From Cladorrhinum sp. PSN259 (taxonomy: Eukaryota > Ascomycota > Sordariomycetes > Sordariales > Podosporaceae), in the NCBI GenBank assembly GCA_033725935.1, contig MU867088.1:309827-373826 (forward strand): 64,000 nucleotides of DNA, written 5' to 3'. A program made the position numbers and the translations under genes. The notes beneath the pieces are model-generated. The model ran no database searches and was not told the DNA's origin. It saw only the letters and a list, made by a program, of their open reading frames with translations. This document shows, one piece after another, positions 1 to 11,666 of the stretch. How positions within the stretch are numbered: position 1 is the first letter of the stretch; every line of letters starts with the position of its first letter.

Positions 1-178
1 CCGTAAAAAATATGTTGGATCAGCTGAAGTAAACGGGTAAAAAGCGAGCGAAGGTGTGATATCGGTTTCGTTGGGTCGAAGTCGATCGAGTTAAACAGAT
101 TTAATGCCGCTTCCTGTTATCGACGGTTAGTTATCACAACAATAAACAAAAGACAATGATGTGATTGAAGAACGGGAA

Positions 179-3110
179 TCAATGTAAAGGGACAAACTTG
201 GGCGAGGATGAAGAAGAAGAAGAAGAAGATGATGATGATGGGTGCTTGATGCGATAGTACAGGTATGTGGAGCGATGTGTCTTGCAATGAGTCACAGGGA
301 GTTCAATCACATACTTCTTGGAAGGCTTGGGCTTGGGCCCAGCGGACCCAATCATCCAGTTGAGAACGCCTGGCGCGGCGCCTGCAGGCTTCTTTTCCTT
401 CTTGGGTGGCCTGCCAGGCTCTACCGTCATCACCTGAGGATGCATGTGACCTCCGTGTCCAACAGGACGAGGCTGAGGTGGTCCCATGGGCCTGCCGGTA
501 CGGGGGTCGATGGGAATAGCGACAGGCGGAGGCGGAGGCGGATGTGGACCTCCTCCAGGACGGACGCTTGAAGGACGCGGTCCGCCGAACATCATGCCAG
601 GGAAACCGCCGCCGCCGCCGCCGCCGCCACCGCCACCGCCACCGGGATGAGGTCGGCCGCCATGTCCAGGATGTCCAACATGAGGACGCTGCTGAGGCCC
701 CATACCTCCAGCTTCATGTCCAGGCATCTGCATCCGTGGGTCCCGAAGCGGGTGCTTATCCATCGGCCACATGTGCATGGTGATGGCCCAGTCAGGTTGG
801 ACGACCTTCTCCCAGACTGAAGGAAGAACGATCTCTCCATCAGGACCGATCAAATCGTAATGTCCTTCTTGAACGTGTGGTCCTATCATATCCATGTTCA
901 TGAAAGCCTGCTTGATCAGGTCCTCCATTCCCTAAACAACAGAAACGTGTCAGTATCAGAGAGACGCAGAATTCCATAGTCCCGTGGGCTGTTTGAACTC
1001 ACCTGCCAGGTCTTGCAAAGATGGAAAGGGAAGCTGAACTTGCGACCAACAGCGTCCTTAAACCTAATTGGTGGCTGTTCCTTCTTCTTGATGGCCTCCT
1101 CAATCTTGATCTTGGCTTCATCCATAAGCCGCTTCTTGAGAGCATCTTCGGCGGCCTTCTTAGCAGCCTCTGCTGCTGCTGCCTCTTCAGCAGCCTTGCG
1201 TTCCTTCTCGACCTTCTCGCGCGCCTCGATCTCGGCCTTGAGCTTTGCTTCAGCCTCAAGCTTCTTCCTCCACTCGACCTCCTCAGCAGCTCTCTTCTCA
1301 GCAGCTGCCCTGACTGCCTCGGCGGCTAGGCGCTCCTTCTCGATCTTTTTGCGCTCTTCCTCGAGAGCTTTCGTCAGCTTCTCTTCTTGCTCCTTCATGG
1401 CCTTCTCAAGCGCCGCCTTGGCTTCTTCTTCAAGCTTCTTAAGCTTTGCTGCCTCTTCGGCTGCTTTCCTAGCGGCAGCTTCCTCAGCTTCCTTCTTGGC
1501 CTTGGCTTCGGCTTCCATCTTGGCCCTTTCCTCCAAGATTTTTTTCTCGAGTTCGGCCTTGTGCCTCTCTTCTGCGATCTTGCGCGCTTCTTCCTCGCGC
1601 CTCTTGCGTTCCGCCTCTACCTCGGCTTCACGCTTCTTGCGCTCCTCGGCCGCCCGCAGCTCGGTTTCTAGCTTGAGGCGCGCCTCGGCCTCGATTCGCT
1701 TGAGGGTTTCCGCTTGCTCCCTTGCTCTCTCTGCCGCATCCCTGGCCTCCTTTTCGATGCGCTGGCGCGTTTCTAGCTCGAGCCGCTTCAAGGTGGCTTC
1801 TTGTTCCCTTTGGCGTTCTGCAGCTTCTCTCTGCTCCTTAGCAAATCGCTCGCGTGCGTCAAGTTCGAGCCTCCGGAGTGCCTCTTCTTGCTCCCTCTTT
1901 CGTTCTTCCGCTGCCTTTCTTTCCGCCTCTATCCTTTCACGCTGCTCCCGCTCGATGCGCGCCATTGCTTCTCTTTGTTCTTGTTCTCGTTGACGCTTTT
2001 CCTCCTGCTCCCGCTCCAGTTTCTCACGGGCCTGCTTCTCGGCTTCAGCCTTCGCCTTGGCCACCATGAGGTCCGCTTCGGCTTTCTGTTTCCTGAGCTC
2101 CTCCTGCTGCCGCTCAAACTCTATTTTTGCATCTTCCTTGAGTTTGGCCAAGCGTTCGGCTTCTTCCGCTGCTCTCGCCTTGGCTTCTTCCTTCGCCTTG
2201 ATGGCATCGAGCTCCAGGCGCAACTTTTCCATCTCCGGATCTGGGGTTTTGGGTTTCTGGGCTTGTGCGGGGGTGGAAGACCGTCGCTCAGCGATTTCAG
2301 TCGGTGGTGGTGGGGGAGCATTGTACATGTATGGCTGCATATGCATCGGCATACCACCATATCCACCCGGGCCTTGCGGGGGACCTCCATAATAGCCCAC
2401 TGGTCCTGCCCCGTGGTAGGGCATCATGTCGTAGTGTCCATGTCCCGGTGCCGGTGCATGTCGGGGTTGCTCATACCAGTGATTTTGTCTACTTCCGTTC
2501 GACGGGGCGAACGGGTTCGACCCGTAATCGTTACCGTAGGGTACCATTTGACCTCCGTAGCCCGGCGCATAGCCTCCGACGTGACTCTGGGCGTAGCTAG
2601 CCGTTGGTGCAGTGGCTGTTCTGGAACCGTGACCGTAAAAGGCGCCTTGGTTATGTGGTTGCGCAGGGCCGTGGTGGTGACCACCGTAATGGTTCGCACG
2701 ACCATATGGCGGATAATCGTCCGACTCTGTGCTCATTGGAGCCGCCAAAGCAGCCTGGTAAGGATGCGACTGACGTCCTGGAGGAATTCTGTGACGTCGC
2801 GACCCGCTTCGCTGTCGCGCTTCACTGTGGGTTCGGGATATGGGACGTCTGTACCCGTGGCTCGTGGAAGCAGAGTCTGAAGGGTCGATTTCCCCGAGTG
2901 ACTGTTCCCACCCCTCCTCTTCGTCTTCTTCTTCGTCAACTAATGACTCGTCGTCGTACTGTTCGCTGTGCTGGGACGATGACTCGAGCTCGTCGTCGTT
3001 GTCGTAGTATGAACTTGATGATGCTGAGGGTGGTCCGTGACCGTGTCTGTTGTGATGATTTCCGTTTCGTCCACTACTATGCGAATAAAAACGGAGGGGG
3101 GCCGGCTGGT
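179..3110 (-). CDS. Fungal ubiquitin-like-domain protein with long coiled coil (5' end unresolved)
   Basis: The reading frame runs leftwards from about 3110 to 1003, then across an intron (932-1002, donor GTGAGT, CTGAC branch point, acceptor TTTAG) to a stop at 179. The N-terminal part is acidic, then rich in H, G, P and Y. About 370 residues of E/K/A/R-rich coiled coil follow. The last conserved block, beginning RFKDAVGRKFSFPFHLCKTW and continuing across the intron as GMEDLIKQAF, resembles the fungal ULD_2 ubiquitin-like domain from memory of the family. A polyglycine run, a proline-rich tail and a run of 12 serines close the protein. The frame is open above 2748 and contains no ATG until an upstream exon is added. 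A GTAAGT at 3217-3222 suggests a 5' intron, but I could not fix the first exon. No catalytic motif is visible, and the function is unknown, probably scaffold-like. Confidence 0.75.
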
Positions 3111-3229
3111 CAGTTATGCACTGATATAAGGGAGGATTTATAGGGTATGTGCGGCACAGCCCAAGCGGCGGGGGGTTGTGGAATCCAAAACTCGCGGGGA
3201 CCGAGAGACGGTGTACTTACGACATTGGG

Positions 3230-5893
3230 AATAGCTCCTCTACCAGTGATGTCGCTCTTCACCCGCGACAATCCTCGCAAAGCGAGTCAGAGAAAATGGC
3301 GGATCTTTTAATGACTGAGTTGCCCTATTGTGCAAGAAGAGATAATTGGCGTGTTGGCCGGTTGAGGACACCAATGGCTCTTGTTCGTCTTGAGGGAGGA
3401 GGGGAGTGGTCTTGGCGAATTGGGCGCAGGGGCGGAGCGGGCGGTAGTGGTATGGAGTAAATAGTAGTGGCAGTTGACGATGAGCGTCAGGGAAGTGTGC
3501 GGGGAAACCTGACTTGGGAGAACGGGTTCGCAACAGGTCGTTGGGATATGCTGGTCAACCGTTTCAGGGGCAAAGAAAGAGGTGTAAGTGGTAAGAGCCA
3601 ATTGTTCGATAATTGCCGATCCTCAGGGACTTGACACCGGGAGTTTGCTTGCAACAAAAAGACTCTTTTCTCAGCGCGCACGGGCGAAAAAAATAAATAA
3701 AGTGGGTTGGGCGCAAAGGAAAAAAAAAAAAGAGGGCGAAATCGGGTTTGGCTGTGACGGGATGGGTGAATGACCTGCCCCCGGGGTCCCTGTTCTGGAT
3801 GGAGTGTCTTAGCGGTCAGCGGCAGGGAACGGTATGCACAAAAAGCCTAGACCAGAATGCACCCGGAGAAGACTCCACATACTCTGTTCAAAAAAAAAAA
3901 AAAAAGTGAGGATAGAGGACGGACGGGGAGGCAAGGAAGACCCAGTGCGACGGCGGGAATTGGACTAGGAATTATCTAGCCCAGTTCCATCGCCATTGCG
4001 ACCAAGGTGAAGGGGGAATTAAGGAGGGGAAGGGTAGATTGGTGGTGAGTTGACGAGAAAGACCCTCGAAGCTTCAAATGAGGGGAAGCATTGACGGGAT
4101 ATATATGTAGGTGCTGTAGGTAGGAGATACGCACCTTTGGTTTTCTGTACGAGAGGTATCTCGGTATCGACTGCAAAGAGGTGACACTCGTGACCCAAGT
4201 GTGTGTGTCGCTCAGGAAGGACGGAATGGGGTGGAGGGGGGGCACAAGAGACGATCCTCGGGAGGGTCCGATGGGAATACGCCTCGATGGAGAAGTGTTA
4301 CTGCAAATCTGCAATCTAGACTAACAGAAGAGGGCCGTCAGTGAGGGGCTGGGCATGTGGATGGCACCGGATGGAACGTTGGCAACATGTGGATAGAATC
4401 CCCGCGATGCCTGTCGAATGTCCCAACACAATTGGTTCCCTCGTTTCGACGATTGCAAAAAGAGTGGCAACACGTTGACCGGCGATCCATAGTATACACC
4501 ATAACACCACTTGCTATCATCATGTACAGGACATTCATCAACCACCACCGGTTAACGGAGGGTGGTCCGGATGGTACCAGAGTGGCGGGGAAAGATGCTT
4601 GGCCAGCTCGGCCATAGGGTACGGGAATATAGGACAGAGATGTGCACGAGTTGAGATATGCCCCATACCTGTTGGATGGTAATCTACTGTGGTCCCCCAA
4701 CGAGCACTGCGTTCTCTTTGCTTGTGCTCCCCTTCGATATTCGGTGAAGGAGACCGGTGCGATGTTGTTCCAGAGTGTGTGAATGTGGCTGCTCTGCTTG
4801 AATGCTTTCGGGTGTTGCAGCTAGGAAGCCTGTTTTTAGATTGAAGCAACCTCAACAAATGCTGACAACTGGTGTGTCCCGTGAAAGGCAATGCGCGTGT
4901 GCGGCGTTTCGAGATGTGGACTTGCAACAGAATACAAAGTTATTTGAAAAATATTATATGTTTGACCGTCTAAGAGTAATTGTCGGCAAAAACAGAGCAG
5001 TTATGCTGGGGGTTGTCAATTTAAAAAATAAAAAAAGCACGGACCGATCGATCTGTTTGATAAAAGTAGAAGAAAAGGGAAAAGGCGTTCTGCTGCTGTT
5101 ATAATTATGAGTAAAGCGTGGAAGACAAGGTGGCCAGGAAAAAAACAGCTAATAAAAGTGTGTGCCGGGTAGCCTGAATTGGGAGCGCAGCTGCAGAGAG
5201 GCAGGTAGCACCACTCTCTCCCATGCACTCAGGTTTCTGTGCAATGTCAACTGGCAACCTCAGAGACAACTGTGTGTTGCCATGTCTACAGAAAACTCGG
5301 CCATGTTGGAACCACATTTATGCATCGTCGTTGTATGAGCCACACACATGCTGGACATGGACCCCGTCTCTCCGGTCCGCCCGCTGACTTGCTTCCATTT
5401 AAACAGCCTGGCGCCCGATGACAACTCGCAACCACTGACAGCCCAAAGCAGTGCAATGTTGCCAGGCGGTGAGACCCTCTTGTTTGCCCTCCCTTCCATT
5501 CCGACATCCTCGTGAGTATTGGCAGACAACCAAAGGCCTCCTTGTCCTCCTGTCGGTAATGGGAGAATGCGAGGTTAGATTCCGAGTCTGGAGCCACCCT
5601 TCCTATTTGGCCCCCCACAACTGGTTGGTTGCCTTATCCGGCCGATGCCGAATGCATACACACTCAACAACGTGATATGATTTCTTTTCTTCGGCTTTGG
5701 GAGGATTTGAGGGTCTCGAGGGATACAATGGTTGATAAACCTCGGGGGGGGGGGGGGGGGGGGGAAGGGGGGTAAAAGTGAAAATGGGGGATTGAACACC
5801 CAACAGAATTGCACGCGGGCACGCGGTTCGGTGGCCAAACAAACACACCCAACCCCCGATGGGTTTGGTNNNNNNNNNNCCCGCCCCCCCCCG

Positions 5894-5954
<61 letters not shown>

Positions 5955-6894
5955 GGGGTAATACTGCAAATGCGGGATAGAACTACCAACAGAATGTCAA
6001 GCGGGCAAGCGGTTCGATGTCCATACCATCACTCCCAACCCTCGATGAGATTGAGAGGAAAAGAGGCGGATTTAGTAAGACAACACCAGATCAAACGGAA
6101 ACTTGCGCACACTCTGGGTCATAGATATAGGCCGCGGACGACCCCTTTTTTTCTCCATTTGCCTTTTTTCAAGTGTAATACTGAACTTTTCTGCTAAACC
6201 CCCTTCCGGTGACCCAGCGTCGACAACTCATCTCAATCTCGACTCCTGTTGATCGACACGTCAACTTTGACTGCGAGGCTTCCCCTGGCTAACACTGAAC
6301 TGGAAAAGAGGGCGGCCTTCTAGATCCCTTCTGCTTCTGCATGATTAAGTCATTGGACAGCCACTGCAATCTTGACATTCAGGTACCAGGCGTTGTGTGG
6401 CCGGGAGGGAGATGGTCGTGGACGGTAGGGCCCGTTTTATTCGTGCCCAAACGAGACGAGGAGTGGTCCGGGAGAGACAATGCTTGCTGCAGTTATCGAG
6501 CCGCATTCCGGTTGGGCTCCAAGGCCCGCACCGCAAAGTGCCCCACACAACCGCACAGCCCAGACGTCTTCCGTCTTCTTTACTGGAGCCACGTTCGGGC
6601 TTTTGCGTTCACGCGTCTCTTTCTGCCCAAGACCCACAAACTCGGCTAATTGGGGCATCCAAAGACGATGAAAGTACCAAGAAACAGTCTGAAGCCATGT
6701 CGAAACATATATGGCCGTCATTGTAAAAAAAAAAAAAAAAAATGTCGCAAAAGCCGGCGCACACACCCTGCAGTAGCTTCCCCATCTTGACTGGTATCCT
6801 GCCATGACTCACATGAGCTTTAAGGTGCCAAACGCGTCACTGGATGTCTGGCACGAGATACCGTTGCTTTGTTTGGGGGGGGGGGGGGGATATG
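3230..6894. other. Gene-poor interval with assembly gap
   Basis: I find no frame with domain-like composition or plausible splicing here on either strand; the open frames are short and overlap in several phases. The stretch contains A-runs near 3721, 3892 and 6726, a G-run at 5744-5764, ten N at 5870-5879, a C-run at 5880-5952 and a 15-base G-run at 6875-6889. It lies between the upstream end of the ubiquitin-like gene and the 3' end of EMC2. Confidence 0.6.
5870..5879. other. Assembly gap (10 N)
   Basis: Ten undetermined bases sit between a G-run side and a 73-base C-rich run. The fixed length of ten suggests a placeholder and not a measured gap. The sequences on the two sides are related to each other (see findings). 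Confidence 0.95.
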
Positions 6895-8068
6895 TCATCT
6901 CACAACTCCCGACGACGAATCCTCAGACAGGAGCTCCCGTGCTGCTGCAACCTCAGCAGGATTGTAACCCCGCCAACCCCGATCTTGAGCGGTACTGTGT
7001 CGGACAATCTCAGCCAGCTTGGCCGTCGCTAGTTGGTTGAGCCGTTCAATCGTCTTGACGTCGGGTAGAACAAAATCTCCCTCGTCCGTCAACTTGGTTG
7101 CCTTGACCGAGTCCTTCAGAATTCGCCCCGTAACCTATCGGCATTTGTGTCAACAGGGGCTCCCGTGGTGTGGGGGTGCAGGGGGTGTACTAACCAGCTT
7201 CAACCCATAATAACCCCGGAGGTAATCGTCACAAAGCTCAATGCTTCGAGAGAATCGCTTGAGAGCTTCAGCCATCTGCTTCTGATAAGACGCACCATTC
7301 GCACCCGAAGCCGTCGCGGCCATATACTGCAGCTCGCCTAGTCGTGCATGTACCTGGGAACGGCTACATTAGCATAGGGCTTAGGCCCTCAGATGATGGT
7401 GGGATCACGAACATTCCATGCGTTTGGTACCAGCACCAATACCTCCTCCGCGGCGTAGATCGCTTGTGCATATAAGCCCTGGGTGAAGTATAGGTCCGAC
7501 AGCTCAGACCAAGCCTCGGCATCGGTAGGGGAGAAATCGAGAAGTTGCACGAGGGCGGTCGCGGCATCGGAAAGACGACCCATTGATCGCAGGAGACCAA
7601 TGCGCCTCTTCATGATAGGCTGTCGGACAGATGGTAAGTCAAGTGAACGCGTGATAAGGACGAGCGGGGGTGGGGGGATCTGCGTTGACGAACAATATTC
7701 GTGTCATTCTCGCTCAATATTTGGTCGTACTCCTTGAGAATCTTTTCCAATTCGCCATTGTTCTGCGCCTCGGCTTCCTTGACCAAGCCCCTGAGTGCCA
7801 TGACCCGTTCGTTGTCTTCCCCAAATCGAGCAACCAGTCGGGCAAGGCATTGGCTTGCGGCCTTATCGTCGCCGGTTCGAAGAGAGGAGAGGATCAGGTT
7901 TTCGTAGCTAATCCATAGTTCTGGCTTCTCCGGTGCTGAGAATAATGCGCTGATTGCTGATGAGCTGGTGCTGGGTGAGCTTCGTAGAATTCCCGGAGCT
8001 TGCTTTGATAGCTCCAGAGCCTCGGCCGGGAGTAATTGGACCGGCGAGCGGAAAAGCGATGGTGCCAT
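6895..8068 (-). CDS. EMC2: ER membrane protein complex subunit 2 (EMC2)
   Basis: EMC2 is the cytosolic TPR scaffold of the ER membrane complex, which inserts tail-anchored and multi-pass membrane proteins. Four exons (8068-7694, 7619-7413, 7353-7195, 7134-6895) join in frame to give 326 residues, close to the family's usual 290-330. The conserved TPR block around RRIGLLRSMGRLSDA and LVQLLDFSPTDAEAWSEL is visible at the start of exon 2. A later helix pair contains WNVHARLGELQYM and RGYYGLKL. The first two introns both start with the unusual donor GTTCGT; they are placed by homology because the joined protein reads correctly through I-PIMKRR and WN-VHARL. The start is the first ATG of the frame. 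No signal peptide or membrane segment is seen, as expected for a peripheral subunit. Confidence 0.9.
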
Positions 8069-8744
8069 TGTTGATTATCGTTTGCTTGTGCAAGATCCTA
8101 ATGATAGGCTCGAGACGAAGGAGATCGAGTGTTATGATTGATGACTTTGTTGGAGTTGTTCAGTTTCAATGGAAAGAGCATTGGCAGCGGAGACGAAGCA
8201 ACAGACAGCTGCAACCTAGCAGCGCCAAGAGGTCATCAGGGTCAATGTGGGGACTCCCTGTCACTGTGTGGAAAGCATCTATCTTAGTCTAAACCTTGAA
8301 TCATCTTGAACGGCACGTAAAAAGCCTGAATCAAACCTCTGGTTCTCTTTCTAAAGATGGTTGGGAGCTCCTGATTTTCAATTGCAGCAACTCCCTCACC
8401 TTGTAATAACAAGCGGAACGACTAACCTCACGCATTAATTCAGCACTTCAAATGGCAAGTTGATACGGTTCGGCGTTGACTGAGGGTTAGGGTACACTGT
8501 GTGAGAAGCCGTAGGGAGCATCACCAAGTCATAAAACACGATATGTAGGGCGAATATAGTCGGATCTTGGAGGGGTCAAGAGGTAGGATGCATGGTATGA
8601 TTCATCCTGAAAAAAAATCAAAAGAAACATCGTGGGCCCGAGGCAAATGTACAGGATAGCTTGTCTCCTTCCTACACCACTTACTCATTGCCAACTGGTC
8701 TCCAGGACCAAAACAATCGTCCGATATATCCGAAACGTCACTCT
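8069..8744. other. Intergenic region, EMC2 upstream / alpha-kinase 3' side
   Basis: This holds the EMC2 promoter and the 3' flank of the alpha-kinase gene, both transcribed leftwards. I see no convincing coding frame or RNA gene. Confidence 0.5.
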
Positions 8745-11291
8745 TCACCATCCACTACCGGATATCGACCTCTGTACGGTCAGACTCTTCGTCCTGTTCC
8801 ACAAGCTTCCCCCGACCGAAGCAGCTGTCGACGCCGTCGTATCCTTCTCGATGTGCTCCGGGCACTCACTCGGCGCATACCTGCCCTGAGACTCGTAAAA
8901 GAAATGGGAAACGTCAAACTTGTGGCTCGGCCCAGGCCCAGCGCAAACCTTCTGGGTCATTGACGACTCCAGCTGTCTCCAACAATTATCGCACCAGTGG
9001 TGGCCGACAAACTTATCCGACTTGTTGGCTTTTACCAGCCGAATGATCCTGTGGCAGAGCCTGTTCGAACAGCACACCGTCGGTTCTTTGCCCGGCCAGG
9101 TCTCCCGAAACTGCCAGTTGCCCGAGATCGCCATGTCGCGATTGCTCTTGAGCCCCAGCTCTTGGCATATGGAATTGCAAGTATGCATCGCGAAGAAAAA
9201 TTTGAAACCCTCCTCGTTCAGGTTGAGGTCGTTGAGCTTGAACCTGTCGGGGTCTTGCGTGTGGATGCATGGGTCGGTGAGTAAGTTGTCGACGCCCTGC
9301 AAGTCTACTACCATAAAGTGCCCCCACGAGCGCTCAAAGGTGAAGTGCGAAAACGCCTGTGCTACTCGGTTGAAAGGGTCGTCGTCCGAATCTTCCTTCA
9401 CGTAAAGCTGGTTATTGTTGTACTTGACATATGTCCCTTCGATAAAGGGCTCGAGTGAAACACAGGTGCGCCTGGAGGCACTATCAGCCTTGGTCTGTAG
9501 AGAAGTTGTCACGACAAAATCAAGGGGCGGGTCTATCTTGACTAGACCGTTAAACTCAAGCGCGAAAGCTTTGCAGAGGGCCTGAATTCGCATGTCCTCG
9601 ATCATGTACTCGACGCCTTTCTCGCCTTCCAAGAAGGCTTTGGCAACGTATCGGTTGGTGGAGTGCTGAGTACGGGCATAAGAAGCTGAACGCATTGCCC
9701 CTTTAGCGAATGGTTTCGAACGGACGCGTAGAGTGAGCTGTGCGAAGCCCATTTTGATATTCTCATCGGAATCCGTCATATCATTCAATGTGTTGGCCGT
9801 GTAGACCACCACCTCTGGACAGGCACCTTCCACTTCCATTGTGTTATCGAGCCAGCCAGGCAGGTCCCATAGTGGCGGCGTCTTCTCCAGAGCAATCTCG
9901 TCTCCGTTGCTGCCACCCGCGCTGTTCTCCCCTATCGAGGCGAGCCCGGGTCTAACAGATGCCTTCTTTGGACCTTTGAGTCCTCCCCTACTCAATGACA
10001 CCGACAGACGGGCTGTTGAGGCGGACACAGATTGGGCGACCGCCTTCACGACTAGACCTTTGAGAGTACTGTACTGTTCGCCCAGAGCAAGTTCAGTGAA
10101 CAGAAGCTCGGGATTGTTGACTTCGCGAGGCTTGCTGCCGGCACCACTGCCGATGGTATTGTGGTACTTGTTGGCGGAAAGTAGCCTAGAGTCCGCACCA
10201 GCAGCAGCGTAGGCGAGGGCGAATTTCATGGCCATCCTGTCGGTCCACTTGGTGATGCGGAGGAAGACGTAGTTGATCTGGAACCTGACCAACGTCTTCA
10301 TCAGCGGCTCGTAAGTCAGCCCGTGAGGTTCGCTGCCGGGATCGGGATAATTATCGCAATTCTCAGCCATGTCATGCATGTCGCGGCCATGAGGAGGCAT
10401 GTCGCCAATATGGATCAAGACCTTGGTTTGCTGTTGCCATGAGGCATTGATCGCCTGCTGAATGCCGCCGAAAACGTCCTCCGGATAGTCGCCTGCGCCG
10501 CCACCTGCAGATAGGCCACCCAAGAATTCGTATGCCAGGTCCTCGGACGTGGTGAAATCTAGAAATTGAATATTGGGCTTGTTGCCGTGGTCCTTGTATG
10601 CAACCACAGCAATGCGCACTTGCGACTGATTCAGGAACAACCGTCGGATTTCGGCTATGGTATCCCGTACTTGCTCTTTGGCAGCATCGATATAAGGTGT
10701 CATAGACCCTGTTGTATCGATGAGAAATAGCAAATCGGTTGCACAAGCCTCCTTGAGCAGTCCTGTAGTGTTACGACGCGGCACCGCTGCGCTGGCTTGC
10801 TCGGCCGCACGTTGAAGCTCACGAACTCGGCGCTTGGAGTCAGCAGCTGATATTGGAGACGTCGTGCTGCCAACGCTGCGGGGTGAAGTGGGGGACAGCA
10901 TTGATGTCGACCCTACGACTGGCGGACGAGCAGGAGCTGTCTGAGTAGACCGGTACGAGGGTGGCCCGCGGCTGGGAGTCAACGAGGATTGGAGTGCAGC
11001 GTTGGCCATGGCAGATATCTCGTTCCGCGAGGTTCTCGAGCGAGATACAGATGCCGATGCCCCTGATAGGGAGGAGTGCTGCATGGCGGCCGTCACATTT
11101 TGGATGTTGCCCCGCGAAGTACTCGACCGAGAGACAGATGCTGACGAATTGCTTGAGGCCGAGGAGACATTGGGAGGCAACGGAGAGCGAAGCGCGGCAG
11201 CCGCCAGTGCTGCTATTTCATCCCGTGAAGTCCGCGATCGGGACACAGACTTGGAGGAAGTATAAGCTGGCGGTGGATCATTCATCTTCAT
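8745..11291 (-). CDS. VWFA-alpha-kinase protein (VwkA-like)
   Basis: This is a single-exon protein of 848 residues. Residues 1-110 carry three copies of a serine/arginine-rich repeat beginning SVSRSRTSR or SVSRSSTSR. A von Willebrand A domain follows at about 184-370 with an intact MIDAS motif, DTTGSM at 192-197. An atypical alpha-kinase domain (MHCK/EF2K type) occupies about 500-735. It shows the ATP-binding lysine in NRYVAKAFLEG, then EPFIEG, then the MVVDLQGV...TDPCIHT catalytic segment, then the zinc-module segment around FFAMHTCNSICQELGL. The tail (about 750-830) has further cysteines, including CxxC. The family phosphorylates Ser/Thr in helical substrates; the substrate here cannot be read. 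Two in-frame ATGs lie at the start (MKM), and the first is used. It probably acts in the cytosol, since no signal peptide or membrane segment is seen. Confidence 0.88.
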   Translation of the reverse strand: MKMNDPPPAYTSSKSVSRSRTSRDEIAALAAAALRSPLPPNVSSASSNSSASVSRSSTSRGNIQNVTAAMQHSSLSGASASVSRSRTSRNEISAMANAALQSSLTPSRGPPSYRSTQTAPARPPVVGSTSMLSPTSPRSVGSTTSPISAADSKRRVRELQRAAEQASAAVPRRNTTGLLKEACATDLLFLIDTTGSMTPYIDAAKEQVRDTIAEIRRLFLNQSQVRIAVVAYKDHGNKPNIQFLDFTTSEDLAYEFLGGLSAGGGAGDYPEDVFGGIQQAINASWQQQTKVLIHIGDMPPHGRDMHDMAENCDNYPDPGSEPHGLTYEPLMKTLVRFQINYVFLRITKWTDRMAMKFALAYAAAGADSRLLSANKYHNTIGSGAGSKPREVNNPELLFTELALGEQYSTLKGLVVKAVAQSVSASTARLSVSLSRGGLKGPKKASVRPGLASIGENSAGGSNGDEIALEKTPPLWDLPGWLDNTMEVEGACPEVVVYTANTLNDMTDSDENIKMGFAQLTLRVRSKPFAKGAMRSASYARTQHSTNRYVAKAFLEGEKGVEYMIEDMRIQALCKAFALEFNGLVKIDPPLDFVVTTSLQTKADSASRRTCVSLEPFIEGTYVKYNNNQLYVKEDSDDDPFNRVAQAFSHFTFERSWGHFMVVDLQGVDNLLTDPCIHTQDPDRFKLNDLNLNEEGFKFFFAMHTCNSICQELGLKSNRDMAISGNWQFRETWPGKEPTVCCSNRLCHRIIRLVKANKSDKFVGHHWCDNCWRQLESSMTQKVCAGPGPSHKFDVSHFFYESQGRYAPSECPEHIEKDTTASTAASVGGSLWNRTKSLTVQRSISGSGW

Positions 11292-11660
11292 GAGGCGGCA
11301 GAGTCGGGGGCAAATCAGCTATGATGCTAATGAACCGAAATAAAGACAAAAGGCAATTGACACGCCGTTGTACTTTGCGATTTTAAATGCTTTTGGGATT
11401 GAGGGGAAAGCTGAGGTCAAGAAAAGCTCGGCCCATTTAGTCGACCCAATCCAGACTGAGTCTGGATGCAGCTGGACAATAGTCGACCAATAAGCGACGC
11501 AATGGTCACAGCCTCGTGCCTATTCCGATGAGACTATGCAGGGGGAATGATGCATTATCACCAGAGCGTAACATCCTCTGATTAAGATTCGACTTGTTCA
11601 CTTTCTGTAGCCATCCGCCAACACGTCAGCAAGTACGGACGAAACATTACACCTACTCAA
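11292..11660. other. Intergenic region, alpha-kinase upstream
   Basis: This is the presumed promoter and 5' flank of the alpha-kinase gene. No coding frame is supported. Confidence 0.4.
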
Positions 11661-11666
11661 ACCAAC

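Noticed and set aside
1013..1993. A 326-residue serine-rich plus-strand frame
   Set aside because: It is the complement of the glutamate/lysine coiled coil of the minus-strand gene; serine- and leucine-rich shadows are expected opposite GAG/AAG-rich coding.
5880..5952. C-rich run as a telomere-like or structural element
   Set aside because: It is a near-pure homopolymer next to an assembly gap, without the TTAGGG/CCCTAA unit. An assembly or sequencing problem is the simpler cause.
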